Of a DNA stretch of 64,000 nucleotides, positions 45,904 to 53,155 are shown piece after piece. The stretch is from NCBI RefSeq assembly GCF_012911895.1, contig NZ_JAAXCV010000017.1, forward strand, positions 110,012-174,011, given 5' to 3'. How positions within the stretch are numbered: the first letter of the stretch is position 1; every line of letters starts with the position of its first letter. A model generated the notes under the pieces. It did no database searches, was not told where the DNA came from, and saw nothing but the letters and a program-made list of their open reading frames with translations. The translations under genes and the position numbers were made by a program. Source of the DNA: Bacillus sp. RO3. Its GTDB lineage: Bacteria > Bacillota > Bacilli > Bacillales > Bacillaceae_B.

Positions 45904-45984
45904 TCTTGAATGAATAATGGGAAGGGAGTGCTTCATTTGAAGCACTCTTTGCCTTACCTATCGAAACAAAAGGGAGGAATTATG

Positions 45985-46923
45985 ATGGCGATTAAGCGTA
46001 GAAAAGTTTCTGTTATCGGTGGAGGATTTACAGGGGCGACCACAGCATTGATGCTTGCTCAGAAGGAGCTTGGAGATGTAGTGCTTGTGGATATCCCTCA
46101 AAATGAAGATCCGACTAAAGGGAAAGCACTGGACATGCTTGAAGCAGGCCCGGTACAAGGATTTGATGCGAACATCATCGGTACTTCCAATTATGAAGAT
46201 ACGAAGGGTTCAGATATCGTCGTGATCACGGCAGGCATTGCCCGCAAACCTGGAATGAGCCGCGATGACCTGGTTCAAACGAATCAAAAGGTCATGAAAT
46301 CAGTTACACAGCAAATTGTGAAATATTCTCCGGACTGCTATATCATCGTCCTGACGAATCCCGTCGATGCCATGACTTACACTGTATTCAAGGAATCCGG
46401 CTTTCCTAAAGAGCGCGTCATCGGACAATCCGGCGTTCTGGATACAGCCCGCTTCCGAACCTTTGTCGCACAGGAATTAAACCTGTCCGTGAAAGATATT
46501 ACAGGATTTGTTCTGGGCGGTCACGGTGATGACATGGTTCCTCTTATTCGTTACTCATACGCCGGTGGGATTCCTCTGGAAACATTGATTCCTAAAGATC
46601 GTTTAGACGCCATCGTCGAGCGCACCCGTAAAGGCGGCGGGGAGATTGTAGGTCTTCTCGGTAACGGAAGCGCCTATTATGCCCCGGCTGCTTCCCTGGT
46701 TCAAATGGTGGAAGCAATCTTGAAGGATCAACGCCGCGTCATCCCGGCCATCGCCTACTTAGAAGGTGAGTACGGATTTGAAGGCATCTACCTGGGTGTC
46801 CCAACCATCCTTGGTGGAAACGGCTTAGAGAAAATCATCGAACTGGAATTAACCGAAGAAGAAAAATCTGCCCTGAAAAATTCCGCAGACGCAGTCAAAA
46901 ACGTAATGTCATCACTGGCTTAA
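45985..46923 (+). CDS. mdh: malate dehydrogenase (LDH-like)
   Basis: This 312-residue enzyme (B. subtilis 312) interconverts malate and oxaloacetate with NAD. ATG 45985 is chosen because GGGAGG lies seven bases upstream; the adjacent ATG 45982 is possible, and the longer frame to 45910 is not homologous. NAD-binding [10 protein letters not shown] (about 11-20), [11 protein letters not shown], the catalytic pair in [15 protein letters not shown], and [15 protein letters not shown] (catalytic His) are visible. It ends the TCA cluster with a strong terminator. Confidence 0.97.
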   Translation: MAIKRRKVSVIGGGFTGATTALMLAQKELGDVVLVDIPQNEDPTKGKALDMLEAGPVQGFDANIIGTSNYEDTKGSDIVVITAGIARKPGMSRDDLVQTNQKVMKSVTQQIVKYSPDCYIIVLTNPVDAMTYTVFKESGFPKERVIGQSGVLDTARFRTFVAQELNLSVKDITGFVLGGHGDDMVPLIRYSYAGGIPLETLIPKDRLDAIVERTRKGGGEIVGLLGNGSAYYAPAASLVQMVEAILKDQRRVIPAIAYLEGEYGFEGIYLGVPTILGGNGLEKIIELELTEEEKSALKNSADAVKNVMSSLA

Positions 46924-46934
46924 TGATTCAACCC

Positions 46935-46969
46935 AAAACTGACTTCCTTATTGGAGGTCAGTTTTTTTT
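46935..46969 (+). terminator. mdh terminator
   Basis: AAAACTGAC/GTCAGTTTT stem with inner TTC/GGA pairs and eight T residues. Confidence 0.88.
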
Positions 46970-47375
46970 ATTTGGTATAGGTGGCTGAACAGCAGTGTTT
47001 GGTCCAATTCCTAAAATGAGGGTGATGTAGTGGGGCTATGGTGGACTTTTTATACGCTCTGTCAAACAGTGAATTTGCTGGGTGGGGAGGCCGACCGCCA
47101 GTCCTGTACCTTCTGCTTGCCGCTTCAAAAAAGCTGCAAGTGGCGAGAACTATGGTTCCGATTTATAAGCATAATCAAATGAGTATCGTGACAAATCTGA
47201 CATTCATGTTAGCGGCAAACCGGTTACTGCATAACATGTATCAAGTGTTCAAGATGAGCTCCCTAAGGATAAAGGATTCATTATATTTTTAATATGGGAA
47301 GTAGAATGAGGTAACATTCACGACTCCAGTTCTCACAACTCTCCTAAAATAAATAAACCACCGGGTAAAAACTCT

Positions 47376-47404
47376 TTGTATGGAGACCCTATAAATGTTA
47401 AAAT
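47376..47404 (+). promoter_or_regulatory. sigma-A promoter of the MaoC-like gene
   Basis: TTGTAT (47376-47381) and TAAAAT (47399-47404), 17-bp spacing. The preceding 46970-47375 stretch contains only low-confidence open frames. Confidence 0.6.
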
Positions 47405-47446
47405 AGTAATAGACAGATAATAAAAACAATTTTTATTATTTAAAAT

Positions 47447-47460
47447 TGTAATCGTTTACA
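47447..47460. promoter_or_regulatory. perfect cre (CcpA operator) upstream of the MaoC-like gene
   Basis: TGTAATCGTTTACA matches TGWAANCGNTNWCA at all 14 positions. It lies about 35-50 bp downstream of the predicted transcription start and 18 bp before the ATG, a roadblock position, so glucose repression by CcpA-HPr(Ser-P) is expected. Confidence 0.85.
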
Positions 47461-47478
47461 TACGTGGAGGTGCTTCTT

Positions 47479-47955
47479 ATGTTATTAGGGAAAAAGAGAA
47501 AGCTGGGCAGAAAAATCGAAGACATGACGATTGGTGAAAAGCTGACACTTACAGAGAAAATCGAGGATAATGAACTTCTCCTTTATTTAGGGCTCACAAA
47601 CGATGCCAATCCATTATATATCCAACATGACTATGCTTCCCAAACACCATTCAAAAAGCCGATTGTTCCTTCCATCATGCTAATGGGAATCATCACATCT
47701 GCCGTATCAAAATACTTGCCTGGACCGGGATCTCATATAGTAGAGCAAAATATAGAGTTTCCTGCACCGGTCTATCATTATGCCACCATCCAATTTCTTT
47801 TCGAAGTAAAAGAAATCGATCCAAGCAGCCACCTGGTAACCATCGTGGTTACCGCAACGAACGAAAAAGATGAAAAAGTCATTAACGGGACCGTTAAAGT
47901 ATGTCCCCCTCACCGATTAGAAAAAATGAACAGTCATGCATTGGAAAACTTCTAA
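47479..47955 (+). CDS. MaoC-like hot-dog dehydratase
   Basis: This 158-residue protein starts at ATG 47479, after GTGGAGGTG (an in-frame GTG at 47464 overlaps that site). The hot-dog fold of (R)-specific enoyl-CoA hydratases is visible: YLGLTNDANPLYIQHDYASQ near residues 42-61 (the Asn-Asp-x-Asn-Pro-x-H catalytic-type motif, here with Gln before His), then IVPSIMLMGIITSAVSKYLPGPG and a C-terminal TVKVCPP strand. It likely hydrates an enoyl-CoA or enoyl-ACP. The perfect cre suggests expression only without preferred sugars. Confidence 0.85.
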   Translation: MLLGKKRKLGRKIEDMTIGEKLTLTEKIEDNELLLYLGLTNDANPLYIQHDYASQTPFKKPIVPSIMLMGIITSAVSKYLPGPGSHIVEQNIEFPAPVYHYATIQFLFEVKEIDPSSHLVTIVVTATNEKDEKVINGTVKVCPPHRLEKMNSHALENF

Positions 47956-47969
47956 TGTCCCAAAAGGAG

Positions 47970-48000
47970 AAGGAGCTGTAAATCTGCAGCTCCTTTTTTT
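47970..48000 (+). terminator. terminator of the MaoC-like gene
   Basis: AAGGAGCTG/CAGCTCCTT stem with seven T residues. Confidence 0.88.
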
Positions 48001-48235
48001 AGTTCATTCATCCAACTCGGATCAATCCCGAACACACTGATTGGTTTAATAGAAACCGTTTAATCGTGCATCATAGTAATGATGAGACTACCTCTCCATC
48101 CTCCTTCATGAATACGGATTAGTATGAAATCTCTTTAAATGATGGTAACCAAACAGATTTATATTATAATGAAGGTACAATTACATAAAATGTTTTGGAT
48201 GCAGGGGTTAATTTCTTTGTATGGAGGCACAACAA

Positions 48236-48955
48236 ATGAGCAAAAAAATATTGGTAGTCGATGACGAACAGTCTATTGCAACACTATTAAAGTATAACCT
48301 GGAGCAATCAGGCTATACCGTTATAACGGCACATGATGGTGAAGAAGGAAGGGATAAAGCCATAGAGCAATCCCCTGATTTAATGATCCTTGACCTTATG
48401 CTCCCTTCCATGGATGGGATCGAAGTGTGCAAAGAATTGAGACAAAGAAAGATCAATATCCCTATTTTGATGTTGACAGCGAAAGATGACGAATTTGATA
48501 AGGTTCTTGGTTTGGAACTTGGAGCCGATGACTATATGACAAAGCCGTTCAGCCCAAGGGAAGTTGTCGCGAGAGTGAAGGCGATCCTTAGAAGGAGCCA
48601 TGCCCAGCAGGAAGCAGCACCGTCTGCTCCGGTTGAACCGGCGGATTATAAGGAAGTAGGGGACTTAAAGGTCTACCCTGAACAATATGAAGCTTATTTC
48701 CAGGAGGAACTCCTTGAATTGACACCAAAGGAGTTCGAGCTTCTCTTATACTTAACCGACAATAAAGGCAGGGTGTTAACGAGAGACCAGCTGTTAAGTG
48801 CAGTATGGAACTATGATTTCGCAGGGGACACGAGGATCGTGGATGTCCATATCAGTCATCTAAGGGAAAAAATAGAAACCAATACGAAAAAGCCGACCTA
48901 TATAAAGACGATACGAGGCCTCGGATATAAATTGGAGGGCCCTAAAAATCGATGA
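48236..48955 (+). CDS. phoP: PhoP, phosphate-starvation response regulator
   Basis: This 239-residue OmpR-type regulator (B. subtilis 240) starts at ATG 48236, with GGAGG seven bases upstream. The receiver domain has acidic D9-D10 (VVDDEQ), phosphoacceptor Asp53 in ILDLMLPS, and LTAKDDEFDKVLGLELGADD. The winged-helix domain (about 140-239) has LTPKEFELLLYL, RVLTRDQLLSAVW, RIVDVHISHLREKIE and IRGLGYKL. It overlaps phoR by 4 bp. Phosphorylated by PhoR at low phosphate, it binds TTAACA-like repeats; such a Pho box lies just after phoR. Confidence 0.97.
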   Translation: MSKKILVVDDEQSIATLLKYNLEQSGYTVITAHDGEEGRDKAIEQSPDLMILDLMLPSMDGIEVCKELRQRKINIPILMLTAKDDEFDKVLGLELGADDYMTKPFSPREVVARVKAILRRSHAQQEAAPSAPVEPADYKEVGDLKVYPEQYEAYFQEELLELTPKEFELLLYLTDNKGRVLTRDQLLSAVWNYDFAGDTRIVDVHISHLREKIETNTKKPTYIKTIRGLGYKLEGPKNR

Positions 48956-50754
48956 CTAAATTTAGAACAAAACTTCTTTTTGCTCTAATTACCTTAATCA
49001 TCGCTGTATTGATTGGACTTGGTTTGCTTTTGGGTCAGATTTTCAAGAATTTCTACCTTGATACATTTAATTCCCGAATTCAAAAAGAGGCAAGGTTACT
49101 GGCTAATTCCATTGAAGAGAACGGGTCACCGAAGGAAATCAATCCGGAAATGATCATAGAATTGAGTGACATATTGGACGTGAGGATTACGATCCTTGAC
49201 CGGTCAGGAAGTGTCATCCATGATACGGAAACGGCTGAATCTCTGGTTGGTCCTCAGCAAAAGAAGATCATAAAGGAAATTCAAAAGAACTGGGATGTCA
49301 AGCAAAAGCATCGGAAACTTGTGACCTCTGGTGTGGAGTACAGGTATTACTGGTACCCCCTCAAGGACAGGAATAAAGAGTTTAATGGACTGCTGATCAT
49401 GAGTACAGAGGTCGAAGCCTTCGAGAGAGGGATCCAGCAGATTTGGTTTGTCCTTACCGTCTCGTTGGGCCTTGCCCTGATCCTCATCATCATCCTGGGA
49501 TCCAGAATTACGGTGAGGTATACAAAGCCCATTGAATCTGCCACCAATGTGGCAATTGAGCTCGCCAAAGGGAATTATCGGGCGAGGACATACGAAGACA
49601 GGCTGGCTGAAACCAGTATGTTGAGTACCTCCATTAATATTCTTGCACGGAACCTCCAGGAAATGGTGAATTCCCAGGAGACGCAGCAGGATCGCTTAAC
49701 CACGTTGATTGAAAACATGGGAAGTGCCCTCCTCTTAATCGACCATCGGGGATTCGTGGTGTTGACCAACAGGACGTTCAGGGAGTTCTTCAATTTAAAG
49801 GAGAGCCAGCTGAAGAAAGTAAGATATCATGAGGTCATTCACTATCAGGAAGTCAATAAGCTTGTTGAAGAAATCTTCATGACAGAAGAGCGGTTGAGAA
49901 AGCAGATCCTTCTTCCTCATAAAATAGATAGAAGGCATTATGAAGTGTATGGGGCTCCCATCATTGGTCACAACGATGAATGGAATGGAATTGTAGTCGT
50001 ATTCCATGATATCACGGAGTTAAAGAAGCTTGAGCAGATGCGGAAAGACTTTGTGGCGAATGTGTCACATGAATTGAGGACACCGATTACGTCCATTAAA
50101 GGATTCTCGGAAACATTATTGGACGGTGCCATGAACGATCCGGAAACGCTGAAATCATTCCTCGATATCATTCTCATGGAAAGCGACCGCCTGCAATCCC
50201 TCATACAGGACTTATTGGAATTATCAAAGATTGAGAAACAAGGGTTTGAGCTTTCCCTCCAAGAAGCTGAGGTTGCGGGCTTGATAGAAGATGTGATGCC
50301 GATCTTGAATGAAAAAGCGAAGTCAAAAGACATTTCTCTACAAACCTCATTTGAATCAAGGGGGCTTGCGGAGGTAGATTCTTATCGATTGAAGCAGGTG
50401 TTCATTAACTTGATCAGCAATGCAATCGTGTATACACCAAAAGGCGGAGAGGTCTTGATCACGGTGAAGGAAGGCAATGAAAAGGTTCACGTCAGTGTGA
50501 AAGATAATGGAATTGGCATCAGTAAGGAAGAGCTGCCGCGCATATTCGAACGCTTTTATCGAGTGGACAAAGCCAGGAGCCGTAACTCAGGGGGGACGGG
50601 CCTGGGACTTGCCATTGTGAAGCATATCATTGAGGCCCATGAAGGAACAATTGAAGTGGACAGTGAAGTCAACGAAGGAACGACCTTTACAGTTTCGTTG
50701 AATAAGGAGTCACCAGCCAATCCATCCGTAGAAGATTCCGGCAAAACACCATGA
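48952..50754 (+). CDS. phoR: PhoR, phosphate sensor histidine kinase
   Basis: This 600-residue kinase (B. subtilis 579) has two membrane helices (about 9-31 and 164-184) flanking a roughly 130-residue extracytoplasmic PAS-like domain. Then come HAMP (about 185-240), PAS (about 250-355), HisKA with phosphoacceptor His373 in NVSHELRTPITSIKG, and HATPase_c (about 475-590) with FINLISNAIVYTPKGG, VKDNGIGISKEELPRIFERF and GTGLGLAIVKHI. Its stop codon is followed after one base by the first hexamer of a Pho box. Confidence 0.97.
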   Translation: MTKFRTKLLFALITLIIAVLIGLGLLLGQIFKNFYLDTFNSRIQKEARLLANSIEENGSPKEINPEMIIELSDILDVRITILDRSGSVIHDTETAESLVGPQQKKIIKEIQKNWDVKQKHRKLVTSGVEYRYYWYPLKDRNKEFNGLLIMSTEVEAFERGIQQIWFVLTVSLGLALILIIILGSRITVRYTKPIESATNVAIELAKGNYRARTYEDRLAETSMLSTSINILARNLQEMVNSQETQQDRLTTLIENMGSALLLIDHRGFVVLTNRTFREFFNLKESQLKKVRYHEVIHYQEVNKLVEEIFMTEERLRKQILLPHKIDRRHYEVYGAPIIGHNDEWNGIVVVFHDITELKKLEQMRKDFVANVSHELRTPITSIKGFSETLLDGAMNDPETLKSFLDIILMESDRLQSLIQDLLELSKIEKQGFELSLQEAEVAGLIEDVMPILNEKAKSKDISLQTSFESRGLAEVDSYRLKQVFINLISNAIVYTPKGGEVLITVKEGNEKVHVSVKDNGIGISKEELPRIFERFYRVDKARSRNSGGTGLGLAIVKHIIEAHEGTIEVDSEVNEGTTFTVSLNKESPANPSVEDSGKTP

Positions 50755-50755
50755 A

Positions 50756-50807
50756 TTTACATTTATTTTACATTGTATTTACAATAGGTTTAAATCCTAT
50801 TAATAAT
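50756..50807 (+). promoter_or_regulatory. Pho box (four 11-bp-phased hexamers) with following -10
   Basis: TTTACA occurs at 50756, 50767 and 50778 and TTTAAA at 50789, exactly 11 bp apart, the arrangement bound by PhoP-P dimers (TT(A/C/T)A(C/T)A). TAATAAT at 50801-50807, seven bases after the last repeat, fits the -10 of a PhoP-activated promoter, where the repeats replace the -35. Confidence 0.8.
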
Positions 50808-50812
50808 AGGGT

Positions 50813-50896
50813 GTTACGATACTAAGTGAAACCCCTTCATCCAAGGTGTTAAGAAAAGGCGAGAACTAACCCCGTTCTCGTCTTTTCGCTTTTTGT
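50813..50896 (+). ncRNA. candidate short Pho-regulated transcript ending in the phoPR terminator
   Basis: The Pho-box promoter would start near 50813. It would end at the hairpin AAAAGGCGAGAAC/GTTCTCGTCTTTT (50854-50886, 13-bp stem with one G-U) and the T-rich CGCTTTTTGTTTTG. No start codon with a ribosome binding site lies between; only an eight-codon frame starts at a GTG. The hairpin also serves as phoPR terminator. If termination were leaky, the promoter could instead feed hflKC. Confidence 0.45.
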
Positions 50897-50989
50897 TTTG
50901 AAAGCGGAACCGAAAGTCCCCCTCTCTCCCTTCAACCACATATTCCACGAATGTGGAACCCGCCTTTTGTCATATTTCTTTCATCAAAT

Positions 50990-51015
50990 TGAAACCTTTT
51001 TGTAGTAAGTCCGTA
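50990..51015 (+). promoter_or_regulatory. ECF (SigW-type) promoter of hflKC
   Basis: TGAAAC (50990-50995) and CGTA (51012-51015) are separated by exactly 16 bp, matching the SigW consensus TGAAAC-N16-CGTA. The start codon of hflK is about 50 bp further on, after the phoPR terminator. Confidence 0.78.
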
Positions 51016-51066
51016 TATCTTAGTAGGCGGTTAATAAGATATAGAGATAGAAAAGGGAGGGCGCAT

Positions 51067-52029
51067 ATGAGTTTAAAACGAATTTACATGGTAACGGGGA
51101 TGGTGTTGGCAGCGATCATCTTAATGGTTGTGCTGTTTACTTCCTGGTATACCGTTGATGAATCAGAACAAGCACTGGTGCTGACATTTGGGGAAGCAGG
51201 CGAACCGATTGTGGAGCCTGGTTTGCACTTCAAGATGCCATGGCCGATGCAGTCAGTGGAAGTCCTGTCGAAAGAAACCTTCAGTCTTCAATTCGGTTAT
51301 GAAGAGAAAGACGGGAAGATAAAGGATTTTCCGAAAGAAACGAAGATGATCACAGGTGATGAATACATTGTCCTCGCCGACCTCGTGGTTCAATGGAAAA
51401 TCACGGATCCTAAAAGCTATTTATTCCATTCTGATAATCCTAAAGAAATTCTTTATGATGCTACTTCATCTTCATTAAGAAGCATTATAGGAAGCTCGTT
51501 GATAGATGATGCCTTAACGTCTGGAAAAGCAGAAATCGAGGCTGAAGTCAGAGAATTGCTGACAAGCCTGATTGATGATTACGATATCGGCATATCCATC
51601 CTTGCGGTGAAACTTCAGGATGTGGAACTGCCGAATGCCGAGGTTCGTTCAGCCTTTACAGCTGTAACGGATGCAAGGGAAACGATGAACACAAAGATTA
51701 ACGAAGCGAAGAAATACCGGAACCAGCGCTCCAATGAAGCCAAGGGTGAAAAAGATGCCATCATTTCCAGGGCAAAAGGGGATAAGATCGCCCGTGTGGA
51801 GCAGGCACGTGGAGATGTGGCCGTATTTGATAAGCTTTACAACGAATACAAATCCAATCCTGATATCACCCGGAAACGTCTTGTTCTCGAAACCCTTGAG
51901 AACGTTCTCCCTGATGCAGAGATCTATATTATGAAGGATAGCGGAGAAACATTGAAATACTTCCCTATCCGACAACTTGAAAATCAAAACGGCCCCGTGA
52001 AGCAGGAAGGAAGTGGAGAGAATGAGTGA
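51067..52029 (+). CDS. hflK: HflK-like SPFH/band-7 membrane protein
   Basis: This 320-residue protein starts at ATG 51067, with GGGAGGG upstream (the longer frame to 50953 would include the promoter). One N-terminal membrane helix (about 5-26) is followed by an SPFH/prohibitin domain (about 28-230, SEQALVLTFGEAGEPIVEPGLHFKMPW) and a long charged helix (about 225-285, EAKKYRNQRSNEAKGEKDAI). HflK and HflC form a membrane cage that restrains FtsH protease. I recall no hflKC between phoR and polA in B. subtilis. The ECF promoter suggests envelope-stress induction. Confidence 0.9.
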   Translation: MSLKRIYMVTGMVLAAIILMVVLFTSWYTVDESEQALVLTFGEAGEPIVEPGLHFKMPWPMQSVEVLSKETFSLQFGYEEKDGKIKDFPKETKMITGDEYIVLADLVVQWKITDPKSYLFHSDNPKEILYDATSSSLRSIIGSSLIDDALTSGKAEIEAEVRELLTSLIDDYDIGISILAVKLQDVELPNAEVRSAFTAVTDARETMNTKINEAKKYRNQRSNEAKGEKDAIISRAKGDKIARVEQARGDVAVFDKLYNEYKSNPDITRKRLVLETLENVLPDAEIYIMKDSGETLKYFPIRQLENQNGPVKQEGSGENE

Positions 52030-52957
52030 TCAAAACGTCTTTGACTTCAATCAAAAGAAAAAAGAGCCCATCGAGTGGAAACGATATACGAAGTTTGGAA
52101 TCTTTCTCGTAATTCTCCTTGCTGTTCTCACTCTCCTGCTTACCAATCTTTACATTGTCAAAGAAGGGGAATATAAAGTTGTTCGCCAGTTCGGGGGAGT
52201 TGTAAGAATCGATAAGGATCCAGGCCTGAAATATAAGATTCCTTTCATTCAGTCTGTGACGACTCTGCCAAAGCATCAAATGACGTATGATGTTACCGAA
52301 GCGGAGATCAATACAAAGGATAAAAAGAGGATGCTGATTGACAACTATGCGGTCTGGCGTATCGAAGATCCCTTGAAAATGATCAAGAATGCACGGACGG
52401 TCATCAATGCTGAGACAAAAATGGAAGAATTTATCTACTCCGTCGTACGATCTGAGCTTGGTCAACTGGAGTATGACGAAATCATCAATGATGAGAAATC
52501 ATCACGGGGCAGTCTAAACGACCGGGTGACGGCGAAAGTGAATGAACTCCTGGAACGTGACGGGTACGGGATCGTCGTTCAGGATGTCCGAATGAAGCGT
52601 ACAGATTTACCGGAAGCCAATGAAAACTCTGTTTACACACGTATGATTTCAGAACGTGAATCGAAAGCCCAGGAATACCTTTCCATGGGGGATGCCGAGA
52701 AGCAACGGATCACGGCTGAAACCGACCGTGAAGTGAAGGAGCTCCTTGCCAAAGCAGGGGCTGATGCCAACGTGATCAGAGCAGAGGGAGAAGCAGAGGC
52801 GGCACAAATCTACAACAAATCCTTCTCCAAGGACCCTGAATTCTATGACCTGTATAAAACGCTTGAAACCTACAAGAAAACAATCGATGATGAAACCGTC
52901 ATCATCCTTCCATCCGATTCACCCTATGCCAGCTTGCTGACGGGTTATATAGAATAA
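52022..52957 (+). CDS. hflC: HflC-like SPFH/band-7 membrane protein
   Basis: This 311-residue partner of HflK starts at ATG 52022 and overlaps hflK by 8 bp. Membrane helix at about 23-43, then the SPFH domain beginning VKEGEYKVVRQFGGVVRI and DPGLKYKIPFIQSV. The HflC-typical RMKRTDLPEANENSVYTRMISERE segment leads into the helix, and AGADANVIRAEGEAEAAQIYNKSFSKDPEFY completes it. It modulates FtsH from the outer face of the membrane. Confidence 0.92.
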   Translation: MSDQNVFDFNQKKKEPIEWKRYTKFGIFLVILLAVLTLLLTNLYIVKEGEYKVVRQFGGVVRIDKDPGLKYKIPFIQSVTTLPKHQMTYDVTEAEINTKDKKRMLIDNYAVWRIEDPLKMIKNARTVINAETKMEEFIYSVVRSELGQLEYDEIINDEKSSRGSLNDRVTAKVNELLERDGYGIVVQDVRMKRTDLPEANENSVYTRMISERESKAQEYLSMGDAEKQRITAETDREVKELLAKAGADANVIRAEGEAEAAQIYNKSFSKDPEFYDLYKTLETYKKTIDDETVIILPSDSPYASLLTGYIE

Positions 52958-52963
52958 AAGAAG

Positions 52964-53006
52964 AAGCCCTTGAAGAAGGTGTAAGCCTTTCTTTAAGGGC
53001 TTTTTT
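52964..53006 (+). terminator. hflKC terminator
   Basis: AAGCCCTT and AAGGGCTT arms with additional pairing in the loop, then TTTTTT. Confidence 0.82.
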
Positions 53007-53155
53007 ATAGCTCTTTTCGTAAAGGCTGGTGCCGATTAAAATAAGCTCTGCTCATCCATGTACATCCAATAGGTTAAGGCCCCCGTTTTTCCTTTCATTC
53101 CCCGACATGATAGAATGGACGTAGAGAAACATAAGCCTTTACAGGAGGTACTTAC

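Noticed and set aside
47038..47292. 84-codon open frame between mdh and the MaoC-like gene
   Set aside because: No ribosome binding site, erratic composition and no recognised similarity; treated as non-coding.
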